From Nissolia schottii (lineage: Eukaryota; Streptophyta; Magnoliopsida; Fabales; Fabaceae), in contig QANU01008436.1 in the NCBI GenBank assembly GCA_003254905.1, positions 7,215 through 71,214 on the forward strand: DNA of 64,000 nucleotides. Reading direction: 5' to 3'. The translations under genes and the position numbers were made by a program. Below are positions 36,951 to 49,349 of this stretch, in pieces; within the stretch, counting starts at the first letter, position 1; each line of letters begins with the position of its first letter. The notes beneath the pieces are model-generated. The model saw only the letters and a list, made by a program, of their open reading frames with translations, made no database searches and was not told the origin of the DNA.

Positions 36951-37867
36951 CTTAACTCATAATTGATAGTGTAACATGACTTTATTTATAAATATTTATA
37001 CACATGCAACATGACATATTAATGCACTAAGACATGTGGTCTCATGTAGTTCAAAATAGTTTTCATGAATCTCTAAAATATTTTCAAAACTCACAATACT
37101 TGTTTTCCTGTCTTTCAATTTCATTGGATTAGTGTGTTTTCATTCAAGTTCTTGTGTTTCGTGCATTATTTGTCAATTTGATATTGTATTTATACGATAT
37201 CTAAAGTTTTTCTAGCTATTTATTTGTATCATTGATAATTTTTATCTTCTTTCAAACTCGCATTCTCGTTAAAAGGGTCCGCATTGACATATGAATTACT
37301 TTGTAATCCCTATGCTCTAGATTCTTTATTTGATTTTTACGGTGAATGGTCTATAATCATATTTATACACCGAAATTCCCATAAAACAAAGCCTCAAGCC
37401 CAGCCCTCGAGAAATAATTAGTTTCTTAGAGAAAGAATTATCCTCCCTATGAAGAACAACCGGATCCACACACCATTCACATGTCACATTTAGTTCTATT
37501 CATTTACTTATTTGGACACAATCATTAGATAATTTTCTGTACCAACACAAAAAAGTTGATATGATTATTACCTTATCAACTTGTGTTGTGAAATTGAGAC
37601 TAACACTAACGCTTGTTTTATCTGTGACAGACCCTCTTTTTCTTGATTGAAAGTTATTTCCGTTCATGTCTGATTTCTGTACATGTAAAAAGCTTGTCAT
37701 ATTAATCATGTTAATAGGGGCAAAAGTTAAACATGTTGCATCTTGTTTCATAGACTTTTCAACTATAATATGTTTGGTGACTTGGCTTCTCTGAATCTAG
37801 TTGTTACAGCATAAGTGCTTGATTTGAGTCACGTTTGCTAAGATAGATCCTTGATGGGTTCTATTCT

Positions 37868-37995
37868 ACCATTTCATGATTTATGTAGGCCAATTTGTTG
37901 ACTCAGCAATACTTTGTGGAGGATTAATGGGCTCTGGAATAGCAACTGCTTTAATTCTTGGCATTTTGAAAGAAGTAAATGAGAAATTCTTGGAT
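37868..37995 (+). pseudogene. Orphan terminal-exon-like fragment
   Basis: After an acceptor-like TGATTTATGTAG the sequence is open as FVDSAILCGGLMGSGIATAL then ILGILKEVNEKFLDADVNT and a TAA stop. The hydrophobic Gly-rich segment looks like part of a membrane protein. I do not recognise the family and no partner exon is visible nearby. Probably a gene fragment. Confidence 0.3.
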
Positions 37996-38429
37996 GCAGA
38001 TGTTAATACTTAATAGGGTAATTAGATGCGAGAAGGAGTTCTTGTAAATTTGTTAGTGATGTTAATAGCTATTTTTTAGGTCCTGGATTACCCTTAAACT
38101 TGTCAAGGACCAATTTAGGTCTAAGATTACTAGTCTAACAAAGTAGTTTCAATATGAAATAACAGGCACGTGTACAAGTAATATACGGCTATGTTGTGAT
38201 AATTTGATGTACTTGATTTGATTCTATAGCCCTTATGTCATATTGCTTCTGTTTTCTCATGGAAATTTCTGTTTTTTTTTATGTCATTTCATTCTTAAAT
38301 GTGAGAATTTAATTTCTATGGAAGAATGTTATAATAGAGGTCAAAACATAGTAGCAATTAGATATATTAATTCACTGTTTTTGAGCAGCAACAATAACAT
38401 AGTCTTATCTCACTACGTGGGATCAGCTA

Positions 38430-38605
38430 CATGGTTCTAATGACAGTCAACAAGTGTTGAAAAATGTTACAATTTTTCTTGACAATACTTTTTTTAACAC
38501 TTCTCGACAATTAAACTAGTGTTAAAAAAAAAGTATTTTTAACTATCAAAGAGACTTTTTTAACATTTGTGACCCTTGAAAATACTCATTTTTCTTGTAA
38601 TGCAT
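38430..38605. mobile_element. CACTA terminal remnant
   Basis: The stretch ends ...CTCATTTTTCTTGTAATG, which reverse-complements to CATTACAAGAAAAATGAG, one base away from the classic CACTACAAGAAAAA tip. Subterminal repeats of 'AACA(C/T)T..TTTTAAC' type follow. No partner end was found. Confidence 0.4.
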
Positions 38606-38960
38606 GCTCCATGACTAATTCGGTACACATATTTTCTTTGTTTAATTGCTATATAATATGAAGTCATAAATTGACCATAGTTTATGCCTCCTTTCTTCAG
38701 TTAAAGGAATTTAAAGAAATTTGAGGTTTTGATATGAGTTTATTTAATTTGCTTCATTTTCCTCCACGACTCTTGGGAGAAAACCTATTTTCTCCGAACT
38801 TGCTGAATTTTAACAATATATTTTCCCAAAACTTAGGGGGCTTTAAAACTTTGAAAATGACTATTCTCAAATGGTTTATAGACTTCGATGACATTTCAAC
38901 ATAAAATATACTTGAAATTTATTAGCATCTATGAGATCTAAACCCTATATTGCACGGATA

Positions 38961-38968
<8 letters not shown>

Positions 38969-38999
<31 letters not shown>
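38969..38999. repeat. (TA)n microsatellite
   Basis: About 15 TA units preceded by a TG run. Confidence 0.95.
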
Positions 39000-39002
<3 letters not shown>

Positions 39003-39056
39003 ATCATATTACTCATAATATTTTGTTATTGATCGGAGCATGTAGTTGTGTGCTAA

Positions 39057-39155
39057 GGGTATGTTTGGTTGGTGTAAAAAAGAGAAAAAAAATGTTTTTA
39101 TGAATGAGATTTATGTGTAAGTTCTTCCTCATTTTTATTCCCAACCAACCATACC
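39057..39155. mobile_element. Short MITE-like inverted repeat
   Basis: GGGTATGTTTGGTTGG faces CCAACCAACCATACC across about 100 bp. The inner text is purine-rich on one side and pyrimidine-rich on the other, so it folds back on itself. No target duplication was resolved. Confidence 0.5.
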
Positions 39156-39249
39156 ATTTGTACCGAAGAAATTGCTGATATGTTGGCTTAGTGTATATTT
39201 TATTTTCATTTTTTTTATTTAAAAAAATGAAAAAAAAATGAATAAATAA

Positions 39250-41542
39250 CACAAGGGTCGACCTAACCCAATTGATTAGTACTTAATTTGGTAGGGAATT
39301 TCATAGCTTCATAGGATTTTCTATTCTGTGAAGGGATACGAACTCGCAAAATATATATATATATATACACACACACACCTTTCTTGCCATACAAGATACA
39401 TGAGAGTATGCAATGACATTTCTGCAAGCTTATAAAACTTCAAGCCAAGAAGGATGAGAAAGTGTTTTGTTGTTCAATTTCTAAGAAAAGAGAGCTGGCA
39501 GGCTACATTGCCGGCCGCCTACTTGCTTGTAATTCGCAATTACTACAGCAAGAAAGTCGCCCTCATCTCTAAGGTGCTTATCAACTTTAAATTTTTTTAT
39601 TTTTTATTTTCCGATATTTTTCATTATTAAAATCACTCATATCTATTAAGACTCAATAATTTTAAGTTACTATAAGTAAATTCTTATTAAAACGTTTTTA
39701 GGAAAAATCCAATCAAATAAACTCCTTAATTTGCCAAGAATTTAGTTGCCAACCCTAATTAGCAAGTTGACAGTACCATGAACACATTACTAATAGAGTT
39801 TTGCTAACAAGTGTTTCATAAAAAATTAATAAGAAAAAAAATTGTGATAAAAAAATTGAAGTGCTAACCTCAAATTTTCAATTTGAATTCCTCAATAAGT
39901 GTATTTAAGGCACTTGTTAACTAAACTCTTACTAATATATATATTTAACTTAAAACAACTCTAAATTGGTTGGCTGACAAAAACAATTCATCACAAGGTC
40001 CTTAACAATGAAAAAAAAAATGGATAAATTCAAGTCTCAAAATAAAAGTTTTAGCTTCGCTCAAATTAAAATTTTAGAATTTTCTCGACACTCAAATAAA
40101 ATAAGAAAAAAATATTGCTAGACGTACTAAAAAGGGTCATTCAAGACAGGTCCAAAATCCAATTTTGATCCTAAAACGATCACCAAGGACCAGAGACTTA
40201 GATTTGTCCACTTTTTTAATTGTTAGAGACATTAGGATGACACTCTTTTTTCTTTTTTTTGTCAGGAATCAACTTATCCGATTGAGATATTGTAAGGGAT
40301 CAACTCAAAGATTTACATTAAAATATATTTCAAAATCTTGTGTATGAAAGAAAAAAAATAGCATTTGTAGAATTACTCATAATAGAGTGACCCAGTTCAA
40401 ACTACATTAGCCAGAGGAGTGATTTTCTGATTGTAATTTATAACAAGATAGATAGATAGATAGATAGATAGGATAGGATAAGTTACACGTATACACACAC
40501 TTAAGAATCCAAAACACAAGGAATGCTTAATTAACTTGAGATATGACCCCTTTTGATCAACATCCTCATTCGCAAAAACATAAATGGAAAAAAAGGTTAT
40601 TACTACATGTATATGTATATGTAATTTATATTTGGCAACTATCTACCTAATTGTATTCCTCCTTCCGAAGTAGTATCAGGGCATAAACTAATAAGCACTA
40701 AAGTCCAGTTCCATAACAAAATATGTTTTGTTCATAGTCATGCATTAATGGCAATTAATTTAGCCTACCTTAGGCCACACCCTCTTTATCTTTGTTTGTG
40801 TAATATTGGTAATCGAATTTCTACTGGTAGAGACAGATAAGATCCCATTTAATTCAATTCGCAAAGGAGCACCCCCAATGTCTTAGTCAGATGCCATTTT
40901 AGCATAAGATGTCAAAAAATAAATTAACAAAGTAGTAAAATTAAAGAAGGCTTATTACAAGGAATACAACTGTTACGCACGACCTAACAAACCCCAATAT
41001 CCCACTTTTGTCGCAGATGGAAAATGATGGAGAAAGGAAAGAGCTGACAAAAGCAAGATCATTTACACAATTTGTGTGTTGTGTAATGCAAGGAAAGTCG
41101 TGACAAAAGAAGAAGAAGAAAATTAGATGAATGAAAGCACACTGCAAAAGAAAAATTCTCACGAGCGCGTTTAGGTTGTGGTTGATTCTTGTCCTAAAAT
41201 AGAACAAATAGATATTAAAAGTAAAAACATATTTAAAAGAAAGAAAGAAACAATAAAATTATATTGAAACAATTTTTAAGTTGATTTTTTGTATATTCAA
41301 AAGGAATAGGCTCAAGAAATATGTTTTCGAATAATTTTTAATTTAATTTTCGTACCTCCAAAATATAGAAAAATAAAAGACGCATCTCTACTATTTCAGT
41401 GTCATCTTTTTTTCTATCTTAGGACAGAATCCAACTTTTCTTAAATCTAATTTAATACTCCATTCATTCTCAAATAATTTCATAATTTTAAATTTTATTT
41501 TTTCACAAATAATGATCTATTTTTAGAATATGGACAATATTA

Positions 41543-41550
<8 letters not shown>
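39250..41550. other. AT-rich intergenic sequence with a (GATA)n microsatellite
   Basis: A GATA run at about 40447-40471 is the only clear feature. No recognisable coding block. Confidence 0.55.
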
Positions 41551-41577
<27 letters not shown>

Positions 41578-41610
41578 NNNNNNNNNNNNNNNATATATAT
41601 ATATATATAT
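41551..41610. repeat. (AT)n microsatellite spanning an assembly gap
   Basis: AT runs on both sides of 15 N (41578-41592). The gap size is probably not exact. Confidence 0.9.
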
Positions 41611-41757
41611 AGTTGAAAGCAACGAGAGAATTAAGAAATAGATAGGATTACGCAGTAAAGGTAGTTTTGTAAAACATACCTAAATTTTTCTACGAATAAA
41701 ACAATTTCGATTAATCATTTCTTTAATCCATGCACATTTAAAAGTGGATAACTATTT

Positions 41758-43173
41758 TGACAAAATAAAAGGATAATAATTAGGATTTGTTAGGATTTAT
41801 TGTTAGGAAATTATATTTTCTTAGTCTATTTTGTGGGTTATATATATAAATACGTATAATCATATTAGTTATTTTTATGACTTATATATATACATATATA
41901 TTGGTCTCACTTATGTTTAATAGTAAAAAAATAAGGAAATAAGTCACATTATTTATTGGGTTTGGATCTTCAATGAGTAAAGGTTACTCCGTCTAATTTT
42001 CTTGGCCTTATAGGGTTTAATGCGAACTACTTGCCAAGTATAAATAGGTGAGGAGGGTTTTGGTCCCCAAAACATCAAAATAAAATAAGCAGTGTCTTTC
42101 CTATCTGAAGAACTGCACTTAAGCCCTGTTAGAGGAATACATAGATTTTGGTTGAGGAATGTCAATATCCGCAGATCTAAATATCAATTATCAAAATCAA
42201 TCGGCTCCTATATATTTAGGAATTCAGGTAGTTTTGACACCTAGTTTCTTTATTTTTTTCATGATTTAACATGGATGGTCTTGGGGGTATCGAATCAGGG
42301 ATTTCTAATATTTATATATGTTTGTTTTATCTTTTCCGTAGGTTTAGGCTTATCTTCCTTTCGTTCTTATCTAAATAAGTCATCATTGTAGCTAATTTAT
42401 CTGTTTAATAACATTTCAGGTATGACTCACACTTGGATTCAACCAACCATTCTATTCAAAATGTATTAATGGTACAAAGCTTTGTTTTTTGCTAATGTCA
42501 AACTTGACACTAGAATACTTGTTTCTTTTTTTTTTTTTTAATCAAATAGAGAAAGTCCAACGCCCCTTAGCCTTGGTGGCTTTATCGGAGAAACTCCACA
42601 TCCCTACGAGTGGTCCCTCCCTTTGGACGTACATGTCTCTTGGCAAGAGGGTTTAACTATCTCATCCATGGCTTTTGCTCTCGACAAATATCTCATTTTC
42701 TCGTTTGAGCATGGTTCACAAGTTGCCTTTTCCAAGACCCTCCTTCGCCTAACCATCGACATGCAAATTCACAATAAGGTTTGGTTGTTACTTGACATTG
42801 TTTTTTCATTTTCACATCCATTGTTTTAAGACCATATCACATGATCTTGTTGCCAAGATTTCTTTCGGACATGGTCATCATCTCTTTCACCATCGTTATC
42901 TGAGCTCATCATTCATTTTCGCGACTGTCATGATCCAAACATGGCCTTTGCAAGACGATGTACAATTTGAAGGAGGGTGACGAAGTAAAATGATAACAAT
43001 TAGGGTTTGTTAGGATTTATATGTGTTTTCTTTATCTTTTTCATAGGTTAAGTCTTATCTTCCTTTATTCTTATCTAAATAAGTTATCATTGTAACCCAT
43101 TTATCTATTTAATAACATTTTTTGTATGACTCACACTTGAGTTCAACTCGCTTTTCTATTCAAAACGTCTTCA
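41758..43173 (+). mobile_element. Short non-autonomous LTR retrotransposon (copia-like), unequal LTRs
   Basis: TATTT is duplicated exactly at 41753-41757 and 43174-43178. The left LTR (41758-42468) and right LTR (42978-43173) both start TGAC-AA-TAAAA and share ATTAGG-TTTGTTAGGATTT. They also share 'CTTATCTTCCTTTCGTTCTTATC'-like text and the end TTCAAAA-GT. A primer-site-like TGGTACAAAGC lies at 42470-42480 and a polypurine tract GAAGGAGGG abuts the right LTR (42969-42977). The roughly 500-bp interior has only broken frames (42623-42829, 42792-42980). The right LTR lacks about 515 bp present in the left. Confidence 0.8.
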
Positions 43174-43249
43174 TATTTGAGAATAGAGTATAATTTTGTG
43201 AAAGAGATAAATTAAGAATGATTTATAAAATTTCATATGACAAAAGGGG

Positions 43250-43800
43250 TGTAAGCGAACACAACGAATCCAATAAAATCGAACCAAACCAACCTATATA
43301 GTTTGGTTTGGTTTGGGTCATCAAATCATCTGATCACCATACCAACCAAAATTTGCTATTGATGAGTCGATTCTCAGTTTTCCAATTCTTGGACCCACAA
43401 ACCCATGACCTAACTCGTGAGCTGACTAAAGCATTATTTTTTTTATTTAAAAATTTTCCCAACCATTGTTGTTATTCTCAATTATGAATAATGTTTGAGT
43501 AATTAAGTATTGATCAATGATATATGTGATTAATAAGTCATACTTTAGTGGTAGTTATAATTGTTGTTATTTAATCATACTTTATCTTATTCCCCACCCC
43601 TCCCTCTTTTTACAATTTTTGATATTGTATAAAATATTATATTATGTATTTACCAGTAAATCCGAGAACTGAAGCAAACTAGCCCAAGTATGTTAAGGTT
43701 GATTTGGTTCGGTTTTTTTTTTTTAAATTACATAAAATTAAACTAAATCAAACCAATCTAAAATGATTAATTTGAACATATTTTTCTCCTAAAATCGAAA
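43250..43800. other. Repeat-like sequence, possible hAT MITE
   Basis: It starts GGGGTGTAAGCGAACAC and carries inverted GGTTTGGTTTGG / AACCAAACCAA text, a style common in hAT-derived MITEs. Ends could not be fixed. No gene. Confidence 0.3.
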
Positions 43801-43825
43801 CCAACCCGATTTTACTCTTAATTTG

Positions 43826-43997
43826 GGGTGTACAATATTGGGTGGGTTGACTTGACCAATTCACGGACCCGAATAGACCCAAAGCTAATCAGGTTGAGTG
43901 CTTAGGTTAAACCTAACTGACCCGTCTGACCCAACGTCAGGTTGCTGAGTCAGGTAAATTTTCCTAAAAATTGACCCAACCCACCTGATGTACACCC
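43826..43997. mobile_element. hAT-type MITE with 8-bp target duplication
   Basis: Tips are GGGTGTACAATATTGGGTGG and, reverse-complemented, GGGTGTACATCAGGTGGGTT. Flanks TTAATTTG (43818-43825) and TTACTTTG (43998-44005) agree at 7 of 8. Length 172 bp, non-coding. Confidence 0.75.
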
Positions 43998-44804
43998 TTA
44001 CTTTGCTCTTAAGCCCAAATAACAATTAATAAATAGATCAAAATAGAAGAAATTTTTTTTATGGAGTAGCTAGAAACATTTATTGACAACAAGCGTGATT
44101 GTAACATTAATGTCAATATTATAACAAGTGAATTTCAAGTTAGTAAAAGACTTTCACTTCACCACTCTACTGCCAATACATTTTCTAACGTCTGCTTTTA
44201 AAAGACGATTCCAATATGGAGGGTGAGAATTAATTTGGGGAAATAGCAACTTAGTAGGTACGATTTCGAATCAAGAAATATTTTCCCATTATGATTAATA
44301 AGCTAGTAACATACACTAACTTTGCCTGTGAAATGGAATTGCTCGTATTGCGCCTATGTAACTGACTTATCAACAGCAACACCATAAAGCAGGTTGTGGA
44401 TTTTCTTACGCACTAGCTAGGGCACTAAATATGCATTCCTATGCAATAAAATCTATGTCTTATAAAATAATCTGTTGCAATGTATTTTTCTAGTTGTTGT
44501 TTTTATATTCATACATTTATTCCCAAGTCTATTTCAATAGTCAGATCCCACCCATTATTCGTAAACATCAACATCGTGACCAAATTTTATTAGAACAATA
44601 TTATACCCTCAAAAATATTGTCAGATTAATTTTTATTTAAATGAAGTAAAGTAATACTATGATTGAAGGTAAGAAATTTCATTCCTAGAAGTCACATTCT
44701 AGAGTAATTGGTAAGATCTAAGATCTTGATTTAAATCCTGCAACTGAACAATCTTATGAGTTTGAATAGGTCAGTTGATCCCAATACTACCACTTGGATT
44801 TGAT

Positions 44805-45835
44805 TGTAAAGTTCCATATTGAGATAATAGATAAAGGGAAATGAGAATGACAATAACATAGAAAATAAAGCTTAGAATAGAATATTGATATTATTGAATA
44901 TTGTGATTTGATACAATAAGATATGTCTATAAATACGCTAAGAACATAATCAGAAATAATGACGAGAATCAAAGTAAATCAATCAGAGATAAATTTAATG
45001 TACAAGTTTATTCTTAACACCCTCCTTCGAGGTAAAGCTCATCTAGCTTTAAGCTTGTCATAAATAGTAAAGAGTGTTAATTATGATCTTCAAGTCCCTT
45101 TTCGTGAATTCTACTCATAATTTGGAGCTGGGCAAAACTAGTAAAGTCAACAACGAAAATGGAGGCAACATCAGAGAGTTGGGTGGAACCAGTAATTTTG
45201 GACTAGAATTGGGCAAAAAGGACTCTAAAATTAGAATCACAACGTCGAAAAACCTTGGGAAAGTTCAATAGAAATGAGGGTTGTGAGGGCACATCCAGAG
45301 GCAAGTTACGGCGAAAATTTCTAGGCTTACTCGAATCAAGGAGGCAAGGACGATGGTGGTGACTTTGTGGCAAACGAAGGTCGGAACAGTGGCAAACTGA
45401 AGATGGCAGTGGGTGAACCATACGTGGCAATGGATAAAGCTTCTAACTTAGAATGGAAAATAACAAAGAGAACAAAGATTGGTGAGAAGTTATGAGATAT
45501 ACCGCTAGTAATTTATGGAAAATGATTTTGTGAGAAAGGAAAAGGTGAAGAGTTCAAAGAACTTGGAGTAGCAGAAACAAGTGTATGACTCAAGGAGGAT
45601 ACCATGACATTGATATCATGTGAAGTTCCATCTTCAGATAAGATATAAAGGGAATGAGATGACAATAACACATAAAATAAAGCTTAAAATAAAATATTAA
45701 TATTATTGAATATTGTGATTAATTTGATACAATGAGATATGTTTATAAATAGACTAAGAACATAATCAGAAATAATGATGAGAATCAAAGTAAATCAATC
45801 ATAGGTAAATCTAATATACTAATTTATTCTTAACA
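44805..45835 (-). mobile_element. Non-autonomous copia-like LTR element (about 1 kb)
   Basis: LTRs at 44805-45019 and 45619-45835 are about 215 bp and clearly homologous. They run TGTTAAGAATAA...TTCACA/TTTACA on the minus strand. Flanks TTGAT and TTGAC agree at 4 of 5. The minus strand shows a copia-style end (LDELYLEGG read just before the LTR) with polypurine GAAGGAGGG next to the LTR at 45020. A degenerate primer site (TGATATCAATG, compare TGGTATCAGAG) sits inside the other LTR. The interior has lost nearly all coding sequence. Confidence 0.8.
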
Positions 45836-46179
45836 TTGACGATCCTATGATTTATAACCCAATGCTATTTGACCTGAAGTTACCTCCAAATCATGACCAA
45901 CCCACTACTCAAAATTGGTCAAATGGAAAGTTATAGGTTGGGTTTGAGCCAAGTTATGGGTTGTGTGGATTTATTTTGCTCACAATACACTGTTGATATG
46001 ACACTCTATTAATCATGTCAGCAATTAACAGAGTTTCACTAACAACAGGGATTAAAACTAGTCTCATTAATAACAGAGACTAAAATTATGTAATTTCTAA
46101 TATGTTTGGACTGACACCAAAAAAATAATATATTACACCAAATATCAAATATTTGTCAGGGACCTAAAACTTATTTAAA

Positions 46180-46181
<2 letters not shown>

Positions 46182-46217
<36 letters not shown>
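46182..46217. repeat. (AT)n microsatellite
   Basis: About 18 AT units, followed by three CAAT units. Confidence 0.95.
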
Positions 46218-46219
<2 letters not shown>

Positions 46220-46248
46220 ATCAATCAATCAGGAGTCAATCAGTATAA

Positions 46249-46538
46249 GGGTTCATTTGGATAATACAGCTTTTAACTTTTTTAAACTTTTTATAAGTCA
46301 AAAGTTATATTTTAAATTTTTGACATGTTTGACTATATTACTTATTACTTCTTAAAAAGTCAATTTTAGTATTTTTTGAGAAATTGAAATATCTATTCAA
46401 AAAGTATTTTTCAAAATACTTAAAACAAAACTTTCTTTTATTATGTTTTTAAATACAAAATAACTTATTTATAAATTACTTTTCAAAAGTTCTTTTTGTG
46501 ATAAGCTCTTTTTAACTTGTATACCCAAATGGGTTCTA
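46249..46538. mobile_element. Probable hAT-type MITE
   Basis: The left tip, GGGTTCATTTGGATAATAC, faces GAACCCATTTGGGTATAC on the right (reverse-complemented). The inside is A/T-rich foldback text (AAAAGTT/AACTTTT). No clear target duplication. Confidence 0.5.
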
Positions 46539-47028
46539 ATTATGTCATACAATTCCAACACCTAAATAAAATTTTAGCAAATTTAATGGCTCTAGCAATT
46601 TTATTTTATTTTTATCAGGATATCCATTAATTCAATAAAAGAATGATGAATCATAAGGACAATATAAGAAGGGGGTGAGGCAGACAGTGACCTGATTTTA
46701 GTCCATCCCGATAGGCACACTTAGACACACATTCATTGGTTCCATTTTCTTATGTGCTCTTCTGTTCGGCCTTTATCACATTTATGGTGCGTGCGTGTGT
46801 AAAGTGTAAAACGGGACAAGAAGTCAAACATTTACTGTTTGAGTTTCAATCTTTGGATTCACTTATCACTTTAATTTCTTTAGTCTCTCCTTCTCTCATA
46901 TTTCTTGTACTAGCTAAGCTATTAGTCACCTCATGTTGATAGTGTCATAAGGGGTTTTGATTCATTGTTACCTTTGGTAAGTAAACTATGGCATGAGAAA
47001 AGGAATATGGTTGTGTAGATTTTCACGC

Positions 47029-47411
47029 TTATGGGCTTTTATTTCTCTTAACGAGGAAAGTTACATTTGCTTGAGGGCCTCTCTTTTCCATATTAGGCAT
47101 GATGTATCCACCATATATTGTGTTTGGCAAACTAGTTGTCACCGCTACTATATACAAGGGATTTTGGTATTGATACGGGTATGCTTGCATTCTCAACACT
47201 TGAATTGCCATGGAGGTACATATCCCGAGGGGTGTACCCTCGAGGTAACCCGTCTAGGGGAACTGAACTACTAGCCACATTGTTAATGTTTGGCATTTGT
47301 GGAATATTTATGTCTTCCCTGGGTTGCCCAATTTGTGTCAACACAGGTTTCGTTGACATGGGCAAAGAGGGGTGCACAGAGTTGGTTTATCCCTCAGTCG
47401 TACTAATTTTT
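47029..47411 (-). pseudogene. Ty3/gypsy gag N-terminal fragment
   Basis: Two minus-strand frames (47377-47132 and 47211-47029) carry LPRGYTPRDMY and YQNPLYIVAVTTSLP with YGGYIMPNM. The second parallels YQNPFYTHVVETNLP with FGGPITPNM in the gag remnant at 13602, so both come from one gag family. Broken by frameshifts, with no zinc knuckle or pol. Confidence 0.55.
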
Positions 47412-47419
47412 GCATAAGA

Positions 47420-49290
47420 AGACATGTGTGATACTATGGTACCACTTCGCAAGCGTATAAACCCTTGGAACAAAAGTTCTTGAATTAAATCTTTACAGAA
47501 AGGGTCCCATTGGGTGTGCTAATTTGTTTTGTGTGGATTTTGATTCAATGAACCCTCCGCCACGTAAATTCAATGAGTGTGTGAAAACAAGAAGATTGAG
47601 TCCATTTAATAAAGATGCGGATTCAAGAACAATTTGATATAATGGGATAATCAAGTGTTTGATATAATGATCGGAATGGAAATACAATGCAATGGACTTT
47701 AAAATGCTAATTAAAGAAATTACAAAAGAAAGAAAGATGAACAAAGGAAAAGAAAGAAAAGGAAAGGACAAGAAAAATAAGAAAGAAATGAGAAATCTAC
47801 TTGAAATTCTCCACTGCTCTTTGTCGCTGAGACATAAGAGACTCTTGAGTTTTTCCAAGTGAAAAATTCCTCCTTAGTTCTGTTTTGGGCATCCCCTTGC
47901 ATGCTTGTCATGTGTCTTCCTTGACGGTTGTAGCTTGATTCTCAAGACTTCACTCTTCCACTTCCCTTGTTTTCCGCAAAGTGGACGGTTATTTTCTTTT
48001 TGAAGTTAAGCACATCCTCAGTAACCGTCGCACGTTGTTGGTAGACGCGTCTCTTTTATGGATAAAATTCTATTTGTATTTGATTCACCTTATTATGCTT
48101 CGCCATCTTTTGAAGGGTCGAACCCTCTACTTAGTTTGCCATACTTCTTCGAAGTTTGGATAGGATCAACCATGATTATCGACTAAGATCTATTCGTAAA
48201 CCTCATGTATTGCTTCTACTTAAGCCCTTCATCATCGTCCCTTAACTGCTAATAAGGAGGCGTAGTTTTGATCGATTATATCTCTCGTCCTTATTAGTAA
48301 TCGACTAGGATCCTCATTCATGGTCGACTGAAATCTTCACTCGTGGTCTATCAAAATATTTGACCAATGTCCTCTTTGGTGGGGACCCATTCTTTTCGAC
48401 CCATTATTTATTCATGATCATCGTGTTATGATTTTACTCGTGTGTGTTTATGTACGCACACCTCAAAAGATCTTGCTAGCTGTCGTCAATTAGCATACTA
48501 AATATTTAAAACAGTATCTGTACAGTAGCAAATTAACTTATCTATTGAGGCATATGTCATCGGGTCTGTTTGAAGGGGTGTAACAAGGAGCACGTAGTGT
48601 TTGTAATATGACCCATGAAAGAAAAAACATTGATCGAAGTTTTGACAATGAAATTAGCTCTTAGTGGAAAACACAAATCTAGCCACAAATGTGGATGTGA
48701 GTACCCACATATCATTTCGGTTAGGTCACTTGTGTATTTAATTTAATCACACTTTTCTCATTTTGTTTTTTAATCATCAACTTGCATCAGAAACGTCATG
48801 TTCATCCTTTTAGGCAAGGGATAAAAATGGACTATATAAAGAACTGTTCAATTAAGTTTCATGGTATTTAATTTGTAGCTAACTGTGCCTATATATATAG
48901 CCAATGTGATTATATAGTTAACGGTTCTTAATTTAGAATTTTAAACTCCCAAACGTTTCATGTTTGATGGGAAACGTAAGGTTAAAAAAATGTAGTGGAG
49001 TTTGACGTGGATGATCTTCTGGAATGCATATGCCAAGAATTGTAATCGTCCTCCACATATTTGAGAGCATCTTTGATTCTTAGGAGTTCTAATATTCTAC
49101 CAATCAAAACGGAACTTTTTGGTCATGAAAGTCTTCTACTATTCTTGGAGGGATGTGTAGGAAAAGTTATGGCTTAGGTAGTCTTTTTCCTATAAATTAA
49201 CTTGTGTAGGTGAATTAAGTCTATAAATTCAATCTTAATTAATGTAATACGATATTCACTTGGAGTAAATTACCTGGTGGGAGAGAATTC
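47420..49290. other. Intergenic sequence, nothing recognised
   Basis: A GA-rich stretch at 47700-47800 gives low-complexity frames only. No gene or defined transposon ends. Part of it may belong to the gypsy remnant next door. Confidence 0.45.
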
Positions 49291-49349
49291 TCACATCCTA
49301 TAGGTATATATAGTTGTTCACAAGTAAGCAATATAGGCATATAACCGAC

